64,000 nt of DNA from Ornithodoros turicata (Eukaryota; Arthropoda; Arachnida; Ixodida; Argasidae), in NCBI RefSeq assembly GCF_037126465.1, contig NC_088201.1, forward strand, positions 226,120,016 to 226,184,015. Direction: 5' to 3'. Of the stretch, positions 1 to 12,025 are shown in pieces. How positions within the stretch are numbered: the first letter of the stretch is position 1; each line of letters opens with the position of its first letter. Both the position numbers and the translations under genes were made by a program. A model generated the notes under the pieces. That model had not been told where the DNA came from, did no database searches, and saw only the letters and a list, made by a program, of their open reading frames with translations.

Positions 1-199
1 TAAAATTAGATTTTATGGAAACTACAAGGTTTTGACACATGCGTGTTTGGATGTGGAGTAGTTTCCATAATCGACTTTCTAGACAGGGACCCTTTAGTAT
101 GCCTCGGAAAAGTGAAAAACAATGGAGGCTCATAGAACTTGACAGTATCGAAAGTTGGCTGTTCTGTTTCAATAATGCGGAATTCTGCTTTCTTTCCAG

Positions 200-326
200 G
201 CTTGCCGAGGTGTTCAGAAGGACACCGGGGTTCAATACGATGCTCCAGTTGATACTTACGTGTGGAGCTTCACAAGAACGCTTCCCAGATTTGCTGATTT
301 CTTTGTCTTCTACGCCACATGCCCCG
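200..326 (+). CDS. Caspase exon with active-site cysteine block (p20 end / start of p10)
   Basis: The exon encodes 42 residues plus one base of a split glycine codon. It opens with ACRG, the catalytic pentapeptide of caspases (QACxG) whose glutamine would be the CAG at the splice junction or the end of the previous exon. It then passes through a short Asp-containing linker (VQYDAPVDTY), where processing into large and small subunits would occur, and ends in the p10 strand RFADFFVFYATCPG. A pyrimidine-rich acceptor ending in tttccag precedes it and a gtaatg donor follows. The last base combines with the first two bases of the exon at 8055 to make glycine, giving the usual PG-x-x-S-Y-R-N caspase sequence. 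Caspases are cytosolic cysteine proteases of apoptosis and immunity. Upstream p20 and prodomain exons lie outside the window, so effector versus initiator class cannot be decided. Confidence 0.88.
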
Positions 327-859
327 GTAATGTAATTGTATTTATTTGAAGCGTGAAAAATAGTACAATGTCAATCAGCTACGAGGATAAATTTTCAGAA
401 TCTAAGACTAATGTTATTGCGCGAAGACCTAGACTTATGTACCAAGACTTAAGACTAATGTTATGTGCTAGGGATACAGAAAGTGATCATGTGTTTTGGG
501 ACGCCGCAATGAAGCTGCAGGTTTCGTAGAACGCCTCTCAGGGCACCGACTACATAATACAAACGTAGATATACCTGAGCAGAACCTCTTAGCTCTACCC
601 TTTATTTCCCTGCCACATATGTGAGACATAACTCCCACTACGCTCCCCACATACAAAAAAGCCACAGGAGCAAAATGTAATAAAATATACGTATATACAT
701 AGGATTAGATTGAGCTTCAAATTTTTGCCTTTAACATAATTCATGGTTTCGTCTCCAGCGATACTTTTACTAAATGCTATGAAAAGATAAAGACTGAAAG
801 TACCGTTTATTAGCGTACATAAATATCTTAGTCAGCTGGACTCTCGCCCCTTATCCCTT

Positions 860-1070
860 TCAAAATCGCTTGGCCAACGGCCGAATCCAGCCCAGCAACG
901 CTATGCGCTCAAAGCCCTTTTGACCTTTCTCGACACAATCAGACTTCGATACCTGTTCTGAAGGGGCTCAATATCCAATTCCCCACATCACCGTCAGCAA
1001 TAGGGTAGAGTACCCATCTGGCGATGAGACTCACCAGTCATGTCAAGTTGTTGTTGCTGTTGATTTCATA
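860..1070 (+). repeat. Short interspersed repeat with 3' hairpin and GTT tail, copy 1
   Basis: The core shares the order gctcaaagcc, a pyrimidine-rich ctttct-gacac block, gaaggggctca, ggtagagta and a gttgttg tail with copies near 10.6, 15.2 and 47.5 kb. In this copy the hairpin arm is decayed (acccatctggcgatgag). It lies inside the caspase intron. Probably the 3' end of a LINE or a SINE using that end; family not identified. Confidence 0.6.
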
Positions 1071-1200
1071 AAGTGAAATGCATTTCATAAAGTACCGGCT
1101 ATGCTATTTCGGCCAAACTAAATGAAGGCCTTGCAAGGAACACCAGTCCCGTTGAGACGAAGACGATCGCTTTCTAGAGCTGTTTGATGACAAACATACT

Positions 1201-1266
1201 TGCCCGTATTCACCAGTCACACTTAGCCACTGGTTTAGCGGCGTCTGGTTTAAGTTGATCACGTGA
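1201..1266 (-). repeat. 66-bp repeat, left member of an inverted pair
   Basis: This segment is the reverse complement of 7869-7934 with three mismatches in 66 bases. Both members lie inside the caspase intron, 6.6 kb apart. They could be two dispersed copies of one short element or the ends of a decayed DNA transposon. Confidence 0.8.
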
Positions 1267-4200
1267 TCTCCGGCTCTGAAGCCTTTGACCACAACGCATG
1301 CGCATTATTCACATTGTCACGGGATGGTTGAGGGGAGGGAGAAATTAGCAGACGACGGAAGAACCGCAAAGAGAAAGATGTCCGTTTTTTTTTTGTTTTG
1401 TTTTTTTTTTGCTGTGAGTGTGAGGTTGATAGAGAAAAGTTCAGGCGGCGCTGCTACAGGTGGTTGCGTGATGGTGTGTGGGTAGCCGGCGGTTAAGCCT
1501 GCCCTTGTGTTTGTTAATATGGTTGCTAAAACAATGTACAAAGAGCGCGTTTGGCAAGTTTTTGAAGAGGCAGGAGTACGTATTCTCGTGGAGGCGATCG
1601 TTGTACTTTTGTCAGTGTTCGGTTGTCGATTGTGGTTGCGTATAATAACTGCACCTCCATGGACCATCGCTTGTTTATCGTTTGTTGTGCGACCTGTGTG
1701 GTGAATTGCAAGGATCAAGATAGCCTTTCGGTCGCTGGGGCATGTCAGCAGCGTGTTTTTACGCTTTCAAGCCTGGTGTCATGTGCGTAGCGTGTGTGCA
1801 GGCGCATCATCACGGTAGGCTGCCTGTAAGTAAACAGCAATACCATTGATGCAAGGGTGGCCATATCCTGCATCGGACTCCCACACGCATAACTTTTATA
1901 GTGTTATGGTTTCAAGAAATTGACGTAGTACTTTACAAGGTGTCACAAATCTGCAACGCATTCAAGCATCGCTTCGCTGGCTGATTTTGTTCTCGCGCAC
2001 GACGGAAAACGAACGGCGCAGTCCTGTTTACATCCGCGTCGCTTCTGTGTGTGTGTTAGCGCTGTTTTTCTTGTGTTACCCAGGGTGCCCCTGCCTGTGA
2101 GTTGTGTGGAAGTTGCCAGTGTCGTGACCTCCTGTCGTTCTATCAGTGCGGTGCTATGGTTAATTGTGACCTCCTTTATCTCTGCATATAACATTCCTGT
2201 ACAAATCATCAAGCACTGAATTGATTTATTCTGTTCAGCTAACAAAGACTGGCTGTGCTGTGACTGTCACTTGCTGGAACTTAATATAATGGGGATGTAC
2301 ACACTTGGCCTACATTCATATATTGAGCGCACTTGATATCACAGATGCCATATCTGCAAAAATAAAAGGGCACACTTTAGTGTCGTTACAATGGACTCGA
2401 GCCATTCAGAATTTGTTGTTTATAGAGACCATATACACAAAACACAAACAATCTTCTCTTTGCTGTTAAAATGGATAAAATATCTCGTACAGAAGGTTTT
2501 ATTTGTCTCAATAATGGTGTTTCAAGGGTGGAGCAAACATACAATGGACAAAGGCAAACACATACAACAACAGCTGCAACATCAGCTACAAGCCAATCCA
2601 TACAGCTATTTGCATTGTGCTTGATTGTTCTGAGTCATATATTATTGAGGAAACACTTTTACATACCTGGCCAGGGACTTGTGTATTTTTCTGCGCTCAT
2701 TCTTTATGAGCTCCTCTCTTGACTTCATACTGGCATTGTAAACAACCTCACTTCCATTATCATTGCACCATTACATGCCAAACAATCGCCACCACCAATG
2801 CCTAAAAACTCCCCACAGCTTATGCCAGCTGAGGCTTTCAATTTAGGCTTTTTGTTCAGGAAGAATTTCTACGGTGATCCAGTTGCAGTTACCACTTCCC
2901 TTTGACACAGATAGCTGAACTTTGACAGTAAAATCACACGAGAGGCCCGTGTGACCTCTGCTTCTCCTTTGGCAAGGCTGCTCTGAGAACTGCCACTGTC
3001 CAACTGTGCAAATTAAGGTGTTGCACGATTACATCAGCAGCTCTAAACAGCGTTCTTGAGAATTTTCTTTTTTAGCTTTTAAGTCATGCTATAGTTCTCT
3101 GACTGTTCCCAGTTTTCTACACTGTCCTGTATTGGAGACAACCTGAAATACAGATGGTAAAGCTCTGAAAAATTTGTGCATGTGCCCTATGCATTTGTGC
3201 ACTGGGTAGTTACGCAGTTATAAACAGCACAACTGTGTGCTGAGAGATTGTGCTATTTCTTGAGAAACAACACCGTGGAATATCAAATAAACAGCAGCAC
3301 TGATCATTGTCTGCTAGCTTTCTGTATTGATATGTATTGGACAGTAAGTGGAAGGCTGCAATGGAGAAATGAATGCAATGTAAATAAGCTCATATAAAGA
3401 AAAGAATGAAACTTGAAATCAGATGCATCTTATCTACAATGTGCTGCTATTACTTTTTAGGAAATACAGGATTGTATACCTTTCTTCCACGTTTTCTGTT
3501 ATCTTTTGAGACGCTTTGGCAGTTGTAACTTTGCAAAAGCAGACATATTCATTCAGCTATATCAGCACAAAGCTATACAACCAGACAGTATATTAGTTTT
3601 GTGAACGCGGTGTACTGCATCATCAAGGACAAAGTCTGGGAGCAGAAATGTGGGGCATTGCTTAATATGCAGAAAAATAACATAGATGTTTTTGCATGGC
3701 TGTCCACCTAACTTCAATAGCCAGTGATGAACATGCGATGTCTTCAGCTGGTGTATACTGGAAATTAATAGGTGACGTATGGTGAAGGGGGGGGGGGGGG
3801 TTGCAAGTTAACACCACCCAACAGCAACAACAGTTTCACAGATTTTGGGCAAACACATCTATGTTGGCACACATGAAGGGCATATAGTTATTTCAATACA
3901 CTTTATTGAACTTTATGTACCCATATGGGTGCATTACAAAAAAAGTGGGAGGGGGCCGGGTTACAAAAAGAAACAGAGGTAGAGGTAGTGCGAAACTCTT
4001 CTTTAGAAGAAAGGAAAAATTCCGCACACACAACCACAATATTCCTGAAGCAATGGTTTCTACTCTTACAATGACATGTTTTTCATGCATTAAAGCAGTT
4101 TTAGTCACGTTCCAGCCACATATCTGTACGACAATTAGTTTTCTTCACGTATTGCATTAAAGAACTGCGTTCCTGAAACAAACTAAATAAGAAGGTGTAT

Positions 4201-7200
4201 CATATGTCACAGGCATTTTGTGCCGGTTATGCAGTAAAACTAGTATGCTTGAGGCGCTACATATCCTCCTGGTGATGATGTGAAGTAAGGAAGCTTCAGT
4301 CTTTCCAAATCTAACTGAGCGCCATGGTGGCTTGCATTGTAACAGCATCTAGGCACTCTTTCCTGTGGGCTTTCGAGTGACAGATTCATGCACATTAGAA
4401 TCATTTGTAATGATGCTGATAACAACACTCTTAATCACATGAGAATTTTGTGACGGTAGTATGCCCATATTGCGTTCATCCTTCGTTCACTGGTGTGCAT
4501 TTAGGGTGGAGTGTGAGTCAAGGCAGAGGTGAGCTAGTACGAAATGGGAGTACCTGTTCCTATCAGGTAATATACAGGACATGTCAAAAAGGAAGAACCG
4601 TGGGCACTTAGCACGTACCTGTACTGGTGTAAGGGGAACGAAGTTGCAACATAATTGAAAGTACAGTGAAGTGAAGTGTGTATTAGAAGTGGCCATTGGT
4701 TTGGTTCATGCAGTATTACTACACTGCTATTCAGAACACATTGAAGACAGACACAACAGAACGAAATTACAGGCATTTGGGCATTCATGATAAACAGAGG
4801 CATGGTTGCAATGTGTATGTGAATGCAGATGTATAGAATAAATGTTGTGACCTGATTACACAGGGACGTGTTTTTCTATTCTTAAGATTTGCCTTGCAGC
4901 ATATGAGACTACACAACAAGTGCACAGATCACACCAGTGTAAAGCTGGAGTGTCGTTGACATCCGTGTCGCCATCATGTCATGACATCAATGTCATGAGA
5001 GCTGTCAACAATGCATAGCATGTGAGATTTGCCAGGAAATCTTGCAAAAAATGAGCATGCCTGTGTTCTCAGATCTCATGATCTGTCATACATCTGCAGT
5101 CACATCATAATGATGCCCACGATTTAGCACAGACGATACAAATGTCAATCTGCCACGTGGTGACTGTTCTCATCATAGCTGCGTTTCAGACGTATCGATG
5201 TACTTGTGCGCTGCAGTACAAGGTGGAAAAACAGCATTACCAATAACAACAGGTCCCTGTGATCTACATATATTTCAAGGTACTGGTAATTTTGTTACTG
5301 GTTCTCTTTGCACCGGCCCAGGCACACCCTACATGTCCTTCCATCCCAGTTCCCTTTTTCATGATCTCTATTTGTTCGTTATGTGTAACAGACAGCATTT
5401 CTGGTATTCAGTCACTCTTCATGTCCAATGTACAGCAGTAATTTCAACTGTTCCGTGTTGGTACTTCCTGTGCCAGTAAGAGTGTCAGCTAGTGCTTCTG
5501 CTTTTCATGCTAAACTGCCCAATAAAATTCCGCTCTGTTGCACTATCAATGCATTGGAGTTGTCTCTCCACGCACAATGTAGTAAATATTTCTTTTTTCC
5601 ATGGCATTTGGCATGGGACACACATCTGTACTCCACAACTAATAGTTGATATCCTTAATAATAATAATCCTTGTGGAAATGCGTAACAAGTTTTATTGAT
5701 TTAATGCAAAGAAACAACTCAAAAGCATGAGGTACAGGCACTGCTGTGCACGTAACAGATAATTTGGAAGAAAAGAAACAAAGTGTTGGGCATACACAGT
5801 GCTGCTCACACAATGAAGGGGAACACTGTGTGAATCATGGTCATGGGCTTGTATTGGCAGTAATCGCATCCCAGAAATATGTTGCTTTGATAAAGTCTGC
5901 AGCAAGGTTTCTTGTGTTTTGTGTCTTGCGGTCAAGGTTTCTTCTGTTTTGTGTCTTGCGGTGGCAGACTACAAAGCCACATCTACTGTTAGCAGATGAT
6001 AAATTTGAGCATAAAAGCAAGCAGCTGTCACCTTGAATATTTTCTAATATTGCGGTACATCATCATTGCAGAAATGTTTGTTGTTGGCATATTTGCCCTC
6101 CCCTTCTGGTGTGGTGTGCTGGAAGCGGTAGAGCACACATTTTAGCTACACATGTACTTATATGTGCATCCTTATAAAATGTTGAGACCTTCACTTCTCT
6201 GTGGATTTTCTCCTCAACTGGCAAGGTGAAACCTGCTCACAATTTTGCACGCAGCATCTGCACACACCTGACAGTGGTATCGACATCATGACTACATGGG
6301 CTGTTTGACACTCTAGTGTTGTGTTTATATGCCCCACGTGAAGGCCCTTATTTGTCCATACAAAACTCGTCGACACAAACCACTGCTCACAATATTTCCT
6401 TGTATGCCTCTGCGGGATATTTCTACCTGTACTTTTATCGAATAACCAAGTCTGATATCCTAAATACACGCGTTTTTGTCAAAATTTCTCCCAGTCGACA
6501 TATACAGCAGCACTCTGCATTGACGCCGATAAGCATAGCCAAATCTCACCAGCACAAAATTGCGCCAAGAAACATGCTCATAGTGATTTCCAAAAAACAT
6601 TAGTGCTTTCATAATGACAGAACACAATAGTGCTTTCCTATGGGGCTTGCATCTTTCTGGGCAAGCAAATCGAGCTTTCAAGGGGATCTAGAGCTTCCTC
6701 CATATGGTGCCCTTTCCAGAGTCGAATGTGAAATATTGTACCTTGTTAATGCACTGGGACATCCAACATATAACTCCAGGTACTCTCTCAATGCTACTAT
6801 TTTGGAATGTCACTCATAGCATTTCAAAGGCGAGCTACGTGCTTGATATTTGTGCATTTACATGCTGGGTGACATGTACCATACTCCGCTGTATAGCTGT
6901 AAGGCATATGGAGGTATAACAGCTCCATGGAACCTCCCCTCCCTCTTGTGACCTCCGTTTAGTTTAGAAGACAAACACGATGGATGCATTTTAAACAGGA
7001 AACACTTAACAGTAATCGAGGAACACAAAGCTCGTTCACAAGTACCGGCGATCACTGTAGTGTACAGCAAGTCGTTAAATGTATCAATCAGAACCAGTAA
7101 CGGCAGCACAGCACGAACTATTGTTAGTGATGTATAACAGAGGCACTAGGGGCTGTATTAAAAGTAATACGCACAATCAGCGTCGTTTCTGTTGCTGGAA

Positions 7201-7868
7201 GTAACAGCTATTTGTGCACGACTTCCTGCCAGCTTTGGATCGGAAAGTGACTTGTGTCTAGCTGCCAATGTTGACATCACTAAATTTGACGATGTTGGTC
7301 CTAAATTAGGAGAGCGGATTTCAAAATTTCACTTCATACCGATCGTTAACTTTTAACTCACTGGCGGGTTTATTACCTCACTTACTTCGCTCACCTGTTC
7401 CTCACAGCGTTCTTTTTGCTTAATTTGCGCAATTTCGACTTGAAAACTATTGAAAACTTGAAAACAGCGTCCAGCAAAAACTATTTTTGGGTTGTTTCTC
7501 GAAAGGCTCATTCACAGCTGCTCCGCGGTAGACCGGCTTTAAACTACCCCCACCCCTAGTTTAAATCAGTCCTATGCAAATACATGGGAGTTAGACCATC
7601 GCTAGGCCGCCGGGTTTACGTCGTGTGAACGGCGAACGAAATGAGACGTTGAGGGCAAATATTGATTGGAGTGCAACAACATTCGCCTTAAAAACGCTTC
7701 TAGTAGCTTTATAAGTCAAAACTTACCAGTATTTCGCCGAAAAATTTCCGGCGAAGCGTAGATTAGGCCTATGCGTTCTGCACACAAACACCATGGAGGC
7801 CGCCATGGGCCTCACGGTAGCTGGGTTAGACCAGTGGGGTGGTTGTTCGTGATTGGCGGACGAAGTAC

Positions 7869-7934
7869 TCACGTGATCAACTTAAACCAGACGTCACTAA
7901 ACCAGTGGCTAAGTGGGACTGGTGAATACGGGCA
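7869..7934 (+). repeat. 66-bp repeat, right member of an inverted pair
   Basis: Matches the reverse complement of 1201-1266 at 63 of 66 positions and ends about 120 bases before the caspase p10 exon. No transposase reading frame is visible between the two members. Confidence 0.8.
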
Positions 7935-8054
7935 ACTAACTTCAACTCACACACTCGTGTTGTTGACTTGCTCCTTTCACACCACACTGATCATAAAAAT
8001 ATTGCTCCCCCACTAAAACACTTGACATTCGATATGTCGTCTGCCACTTTGCAG

Positions 8055-8275
8055 GTGTTTTCTCGTACAGAAACGAACGTGAAGGAACATACTTCATTCA
8101 GACGCTCTGTGAAGTCCTCGAGAGAAACCACCATGTCATGGATTTCATGACCATGATGACGATTGTCAGCTTTTATGTAGCAGAGCAGGACATTCGCGTT
8201 TCCTCTGCGGAAGTGGAGAAACAGATGCCGAACATCTGTTCTACGCTGAGGAAGAGGTTACTGTTTGCGGCTCCG
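8055..8275 (+). CDS. Caspase small-subunit (p10) exon
   Basis: The exon completes a glycine codon begun at 326 and then encodes 73 residues. Recognisable caspase p10 landmarks in order are FSYRNEREG (equivalent to the YSWRN substrate-pocket strand, with the arginine kept and tryptophan replaced by tyrosine), TYFIQTLCEVL (helix matching SWFIQSLCE), DFMTMMTIV (matching DFLTLLTRVN), and EKQMPNICSTLRKRLLF (matching the KQMP-x4-L-x-KKLYF terminal strand). A gcag acceptor precedes it. At its end ctccg is followed by gtaagt, a strong donor. Without splicing the frame would run nine more residues to a stop at about 8309, so this is either the penultimate or the last coding exon. No frameshift or stop is present, so the gene looks functional. 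Confidence 0.9.
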
Positions 8276-9930
8276 GTAAGTTATGACATTGTTCTCGAAA
8301 TGTAATTTCAAAAGTGTATCAATTTTTGGACTTATTCCTCTTCCGTTTCGCCGCGCTCCTCAAGGCTTTTTAAAACGAGTAAGTTAGATTTTTATGATTC
8401 CGCGTTAGCGCCGCGAAGCAACTGTTTCTAATGTTAGTGTGATTAAGTGGTAAAAGCGAATAACCTCTGTGCTGTAGCAACTAGGGTTCGGAATCCCGAG
8501 CCGTTTTTACAATCACGGCATTTCTGGATTTCGAAATGTGGATCCTGGGATCCCGGGACGGGATCGGAATTTTTTTGCAACTATACAAATGATGTCGTAT
8601 CGGTCTGTATCGACTTGCACAGCCATGCTATCACAAATCGCGATATTGTTCGCGTCTTCTGTGATCACCACGGAACATTATAGTCAGAAAAGAAAAGAAA
8701 TAGAAAAAAGCGCAAAAAACTGTAAGGTAGCCGCATAAAGAGCGTCAAGTTTAACAGTAGCTTCTCTACATTCAGTATCTTTTGTAACAGTCGAACTGCG
8801 CCTTCCTGGAGGAATCTTATGTTACGCACCAATGTGGCATGTAAAAGGTACATATTCAGTGATATGCGGTGTTATTCCGAGAGATGCAGCAGATTAGATT
8901 TCTTTGAGGGCATTTCAGACTGTACAAGGGTCCTTCATGGTTTACCAAGACTTTTGCTCGAGAAAAATTACTGAGGAATAGTAAATGAATAAAACTTCCG
9001 GATGACGAAGGAAGACGAAGGAGAATGATTCAGCCGTAGGTGCAGGATGCCGACGAGCAGAGTGTTTGCAGCTGTAGAACAGCGATGCATAATGAGGTTC
9101 CCTGCGAATGCGAACGTAAAACCAGGGGTCGGAACCTGAACTGAAGCGTAACCGCAAACCGCAAAAAAAAAAACGTTATTTTTGGCCGAACCGAACCCGA
9201 ACCGAACCGTAAACATTTTTTCTCTCTCCTTGAACGAACCGGAACTGAACCGAAAAAATATGATGCAGTAACCAGTTCGCGAGACAGTAAAAATGCCTAT
9301 ACCTTCTCACTCGGCTGCCGCGCATAAGCTCCCTGCATCGTTCGGAATCTCGCCGAATTTATAGAACAGACAAATAAATAAACTAAGAACCGGTTAGTCC
9401 ATGCACCTCCTACAGCTTCACCTTCAAAAGGTTCACGACATCCCTGTACATTTTTATAACTCGAGGTGTAATAAAAGATGTGAAACAAGACAGCTACATT
9501 TTGTATTATTGCCTCAGTGGCTTCCTTTCAATCAGCACCGCAGTGTGCAGGCGGCGTAAATTTTAAGAGATCACAGTGACATCCACAAGCAAAGCAGACT
9601 CCTAGAGACGAAGGGAAAGAGGCTGGCGTGTGGCCCATGGCGTGTTTTACGGCCATAAGTCCGATATTGCTAATAACCATACTACACCCGTTTCTACACA
9701 TTTTAACCCCCCTGGACACGCTTTGGCTACAGACCTCAAAATCGTTATCCTTGAATCGGGTTATAACAGTGACAATGAAGCGCAATAATCGCGAATCCTT
9801 TTGAATCGCAAAATTCCAGTCTCTGAAGCTGCACGGTTTGAACATCCACGCAGGCCCACTACAATTATTTAACCCGTAAATATTATTTCTTACATAAAAT
9901 AAAATAAAAGAATGACAAACACGCACACAC
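8276..9930. other. No gene recognised; GATC/CCGAA cryptic repeats
   Basis: Downstream of the p10 exon. It contains a self-similar stretch near 8525-8575 built on ggatcc/gggatcccgg and a CCGAACCGAA-rich stretch at about 9183-9255. No coding sequence with family signature was seen on either strand. Confidence 0.5.
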
Positions 9931-9939
9931 GCAAACTGT

Positions 9940-10355
9940 AAAACAACTCAACATTTTTCTTTCTATTTTTCTTTCCATATTCTCTTCGTTTGACTCTCTC
10001 CTGAGACCACCTCTGACTTCACATTCTCACGGTCCAGTGGTCACCTTTGTACTCCGCACCTGTCTCCTGATTCCCTCGTCATAACCTCCCTTTTTATGCT
10101 TAATTCCTGGAACGTCACCTACATGCGTTCTCGTTTCCCGTGTAAGCCTTTGGACTCGCATTATGTTGCGCTTGTGATACCCCTTCGTTTGTGTTTATGT
10201 TATTTTCATTTTTACCTGTATTTACACCCTTTCCATCACCCTGTTACCCTCTCCTACGAAAGCTCATTCGTCAACTGTATATATATTCCTATACCATGTT
10301 CATATTTTTTGTAACCTGAAGAAGTGCAGTCTCGAGCACGAAAGTTTTGTTACCA
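9940..10355 (+). mobile_element. Penelope-like 3' terminal fragment with hammerhead-like core
   Basis: A pyrimidine-rich untranslated-type stretch ends at 10316 in CTGAAGA, then a GTGC/GCAC stem around an eight-base loop, then GAAAG. This is the order of a hammerhead core (CUGANGA, helix II, GAAA) as found in PLE terminal repeats. Helix I and III partners are not convincing, so it is read as a decayed terminus. No RT remains attached. Confidence 0.45.
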
Positions 10356-10609
10356 TGTGTAAATAAATAAGTTGCTCCTACCGTGTAATATCACTCTTTT
10401 AACGCTATTTATGTTCGACAAATGCGTGCGACATACGTGACCACATCCGCTCTCTCTGTCATTCGGCTTTACTGCACATGACACCTCATGTTTATGCGTA
10501 TGACTGTGAGTACTGAGTTTCGCCTCCAACTGCAAGACTTCGACTTTATAAAACACAACGCCAGCGACAAACCTTTGCAGGTGCCAGGGTGCTGGAGTTG
10601 CGCTGGACA

Positions 10610-10840
10610 AAATGCTTGAGTCAGCTCTCTCACAAAATTGCTTGGTCCATGGCCACATCCAGCTCACCAACGCTCTGCCCTCAAGGCTCTCTTCACCTTT
10701 CTGGACATCACAGGACTTCGCTCCTTATTGTGAAGGGGCTCATTATTTCAATCCCCGCATCACCTCCAGCTTTGGGGTAGAGTATCGCCCCAGGCGATGA
10801 AACTCCGTACCCATCATCCCGAAATAAAGTTGTTTTTGTT
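10610..10840 (+). repeat. Hairpin/GTT-tail interspersed repeat, copy 2
   Basis: Full-length-looking copy. It has the ctcacaaaattgcttggtcc head shared with the 15.1 kb copy, gaaggggctca, ggggtagagt, then the hairpin ATCGCC-cca-GGCGAT, and aataaagttgtttttgtt at the end. The six-base hairpin arms are perfect. Confidence 0.7.
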
Positions 10841-11499
10841 ATGAACCCTCTACTCCTCTCTCGAACGGGGAAGTGAGGTGATCTTCCTTCGTCTCCCATG
10901 CCATGAACAATAGCGCTTTATTCCTTTTGCGCCCGAGACCGGTTTTTGCCTTGTTACGCTTGGAAACTTTTCAGTTGATAGCCTGAGCTCGTCCGGTATT
11001 GTCGTGTTTTCCGTTCTTTCTGCACACTCTTAATTCGCGTGATTTCGAACGTTATATAATTATTCCTCCGTGACGGCAGGGCTGTGATAGCTTTGGATTC
11101 TTTGCATAAAAGTATCGTTCGCGTAATCTTGTGACATTGCGCTGTTTGTAAGTGGAAGCGCCATTGCCAACCGCCAGCAGAGTGATCAGGCGTCAAAGCG
11201 TGAAGTCGTCCGCCCCGGATATGAAAAGAACCGCTCTGCACCTTCAGCATTTGAATGGTTTGAGGTACGTAACATATCGGAACGTATATGTATTGGGCTC
11301 TACCACACATTCCCACCCATTAAATTTCTCTCTTCAGGTAACCTTGGCGCTGCTCAGGAGATACAATTCAAGATGGAATGCAGGGTATGTTATATATTTG
11401 GCGCCTACTTTGCACGGGCACGCTGCTGTAATTGTGTTTTTTACATGATATTTCTTATAGACTAAGGTCTCACAAAGGAGCAGTCACCATCAATAATGG

Positions 11500-11580
11500 T
11501 TTAATATATTTATTATTATTATTATTATTATTATTAATATATATTATTAATATATATTTAATAATGGTTTAATGTTTCTT
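11500..11580. repeat. ATT/AT simple repeat
   Basis: A (TTA)n run followed by nested atatatattaatat, flanked by two copies of aataatggtttaat. Replication-slippage type low-complexity DNA. Confidence 0.8.
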
Positions 11581-11871
11581 AGTGATCGGGATAGAAGTAC
11601 CGTTGACATTTGATGGTATTTTATGCAAGAAAGAGAAGTTGGACACTAATGCAAGACTTCTAAAGGGTACGAAACACTGAGGAACAGGTCACCATGTGCT
11701 TAAAGCAGTGTTTTGCCTTCACTGTTCATCGTTTGGACATTGCGAATGCTGTCCCGTAACACCTTGTTCATTGTGGCAGTGTGTGCTTATGAATGGATAC
11801 GATTTTAAAGGCACGTAAGTGTTGAATAAAGTTATTTTTTGCTGCCATTTATAGGGTCTGTGCGCTTTACT

Positions 11872-12025
11872 GCGACTCTACCCTAGGGTTGGCTCAGGCA
11901 TTAGTGACCCCAGACACTAGGGTAACCTCAGACGCTAGGGTAACACCAGACCCTAGGGTTCCCCTAGGATCATACCACCTTAGGACCCCATAACTTGCGG
12001 TAACCCTAGGAATATTTTCGGATAG
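11872..12025. repeat. Cluster of ccctagggt-type 23-24 bp repeats
   Basis: Five to six degenerate units of the form (g/a)ctagggtaac-cc-aga recur between 11880 and 12010, many centred on the palindrome CCCTAGGG. Not the arthropod telomere repeat TTAGG. Confidence 0.7.

Larger units (their letters stand above)
327..8054 (+). other. Caspase intron, about 7.7 kb
   Basis: This interval lies between a gt donor after position 326 and a gcag acceptor ending at 8054, in phase 1, and joins two contiguous halves of a caspase small subunit. It contains one hairpin/GTT-tail repeat near 0.86-1.07 kb, a pair of 66-bp inverted repeats at 1201-1266 and 7869-7934, a G run near 3789, and otherwise AT-rich unique-looking sequence with no further coding I can recognise. 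Several short open frames occur on both strands, none with a family signature. Confidence 0.75.

Noticed and set aside
1317..1718. A 133-codon minus-strand open frame in the caspase intron
   Set aside because: Lysine-rich tract from a T run, overlapping frames on both strands, no family signature.
8525..8580. A regulatory array of GGATCC/CCCGGG palindromes
   Set aside because: Looks like cryptic simple sequence with no conserved spacing.
11872..12025. Interstitial telomere repeat
   Set aside because: The word is CTAGGGT within 23-24 bp units, not the arthropod TTAGG repeat.
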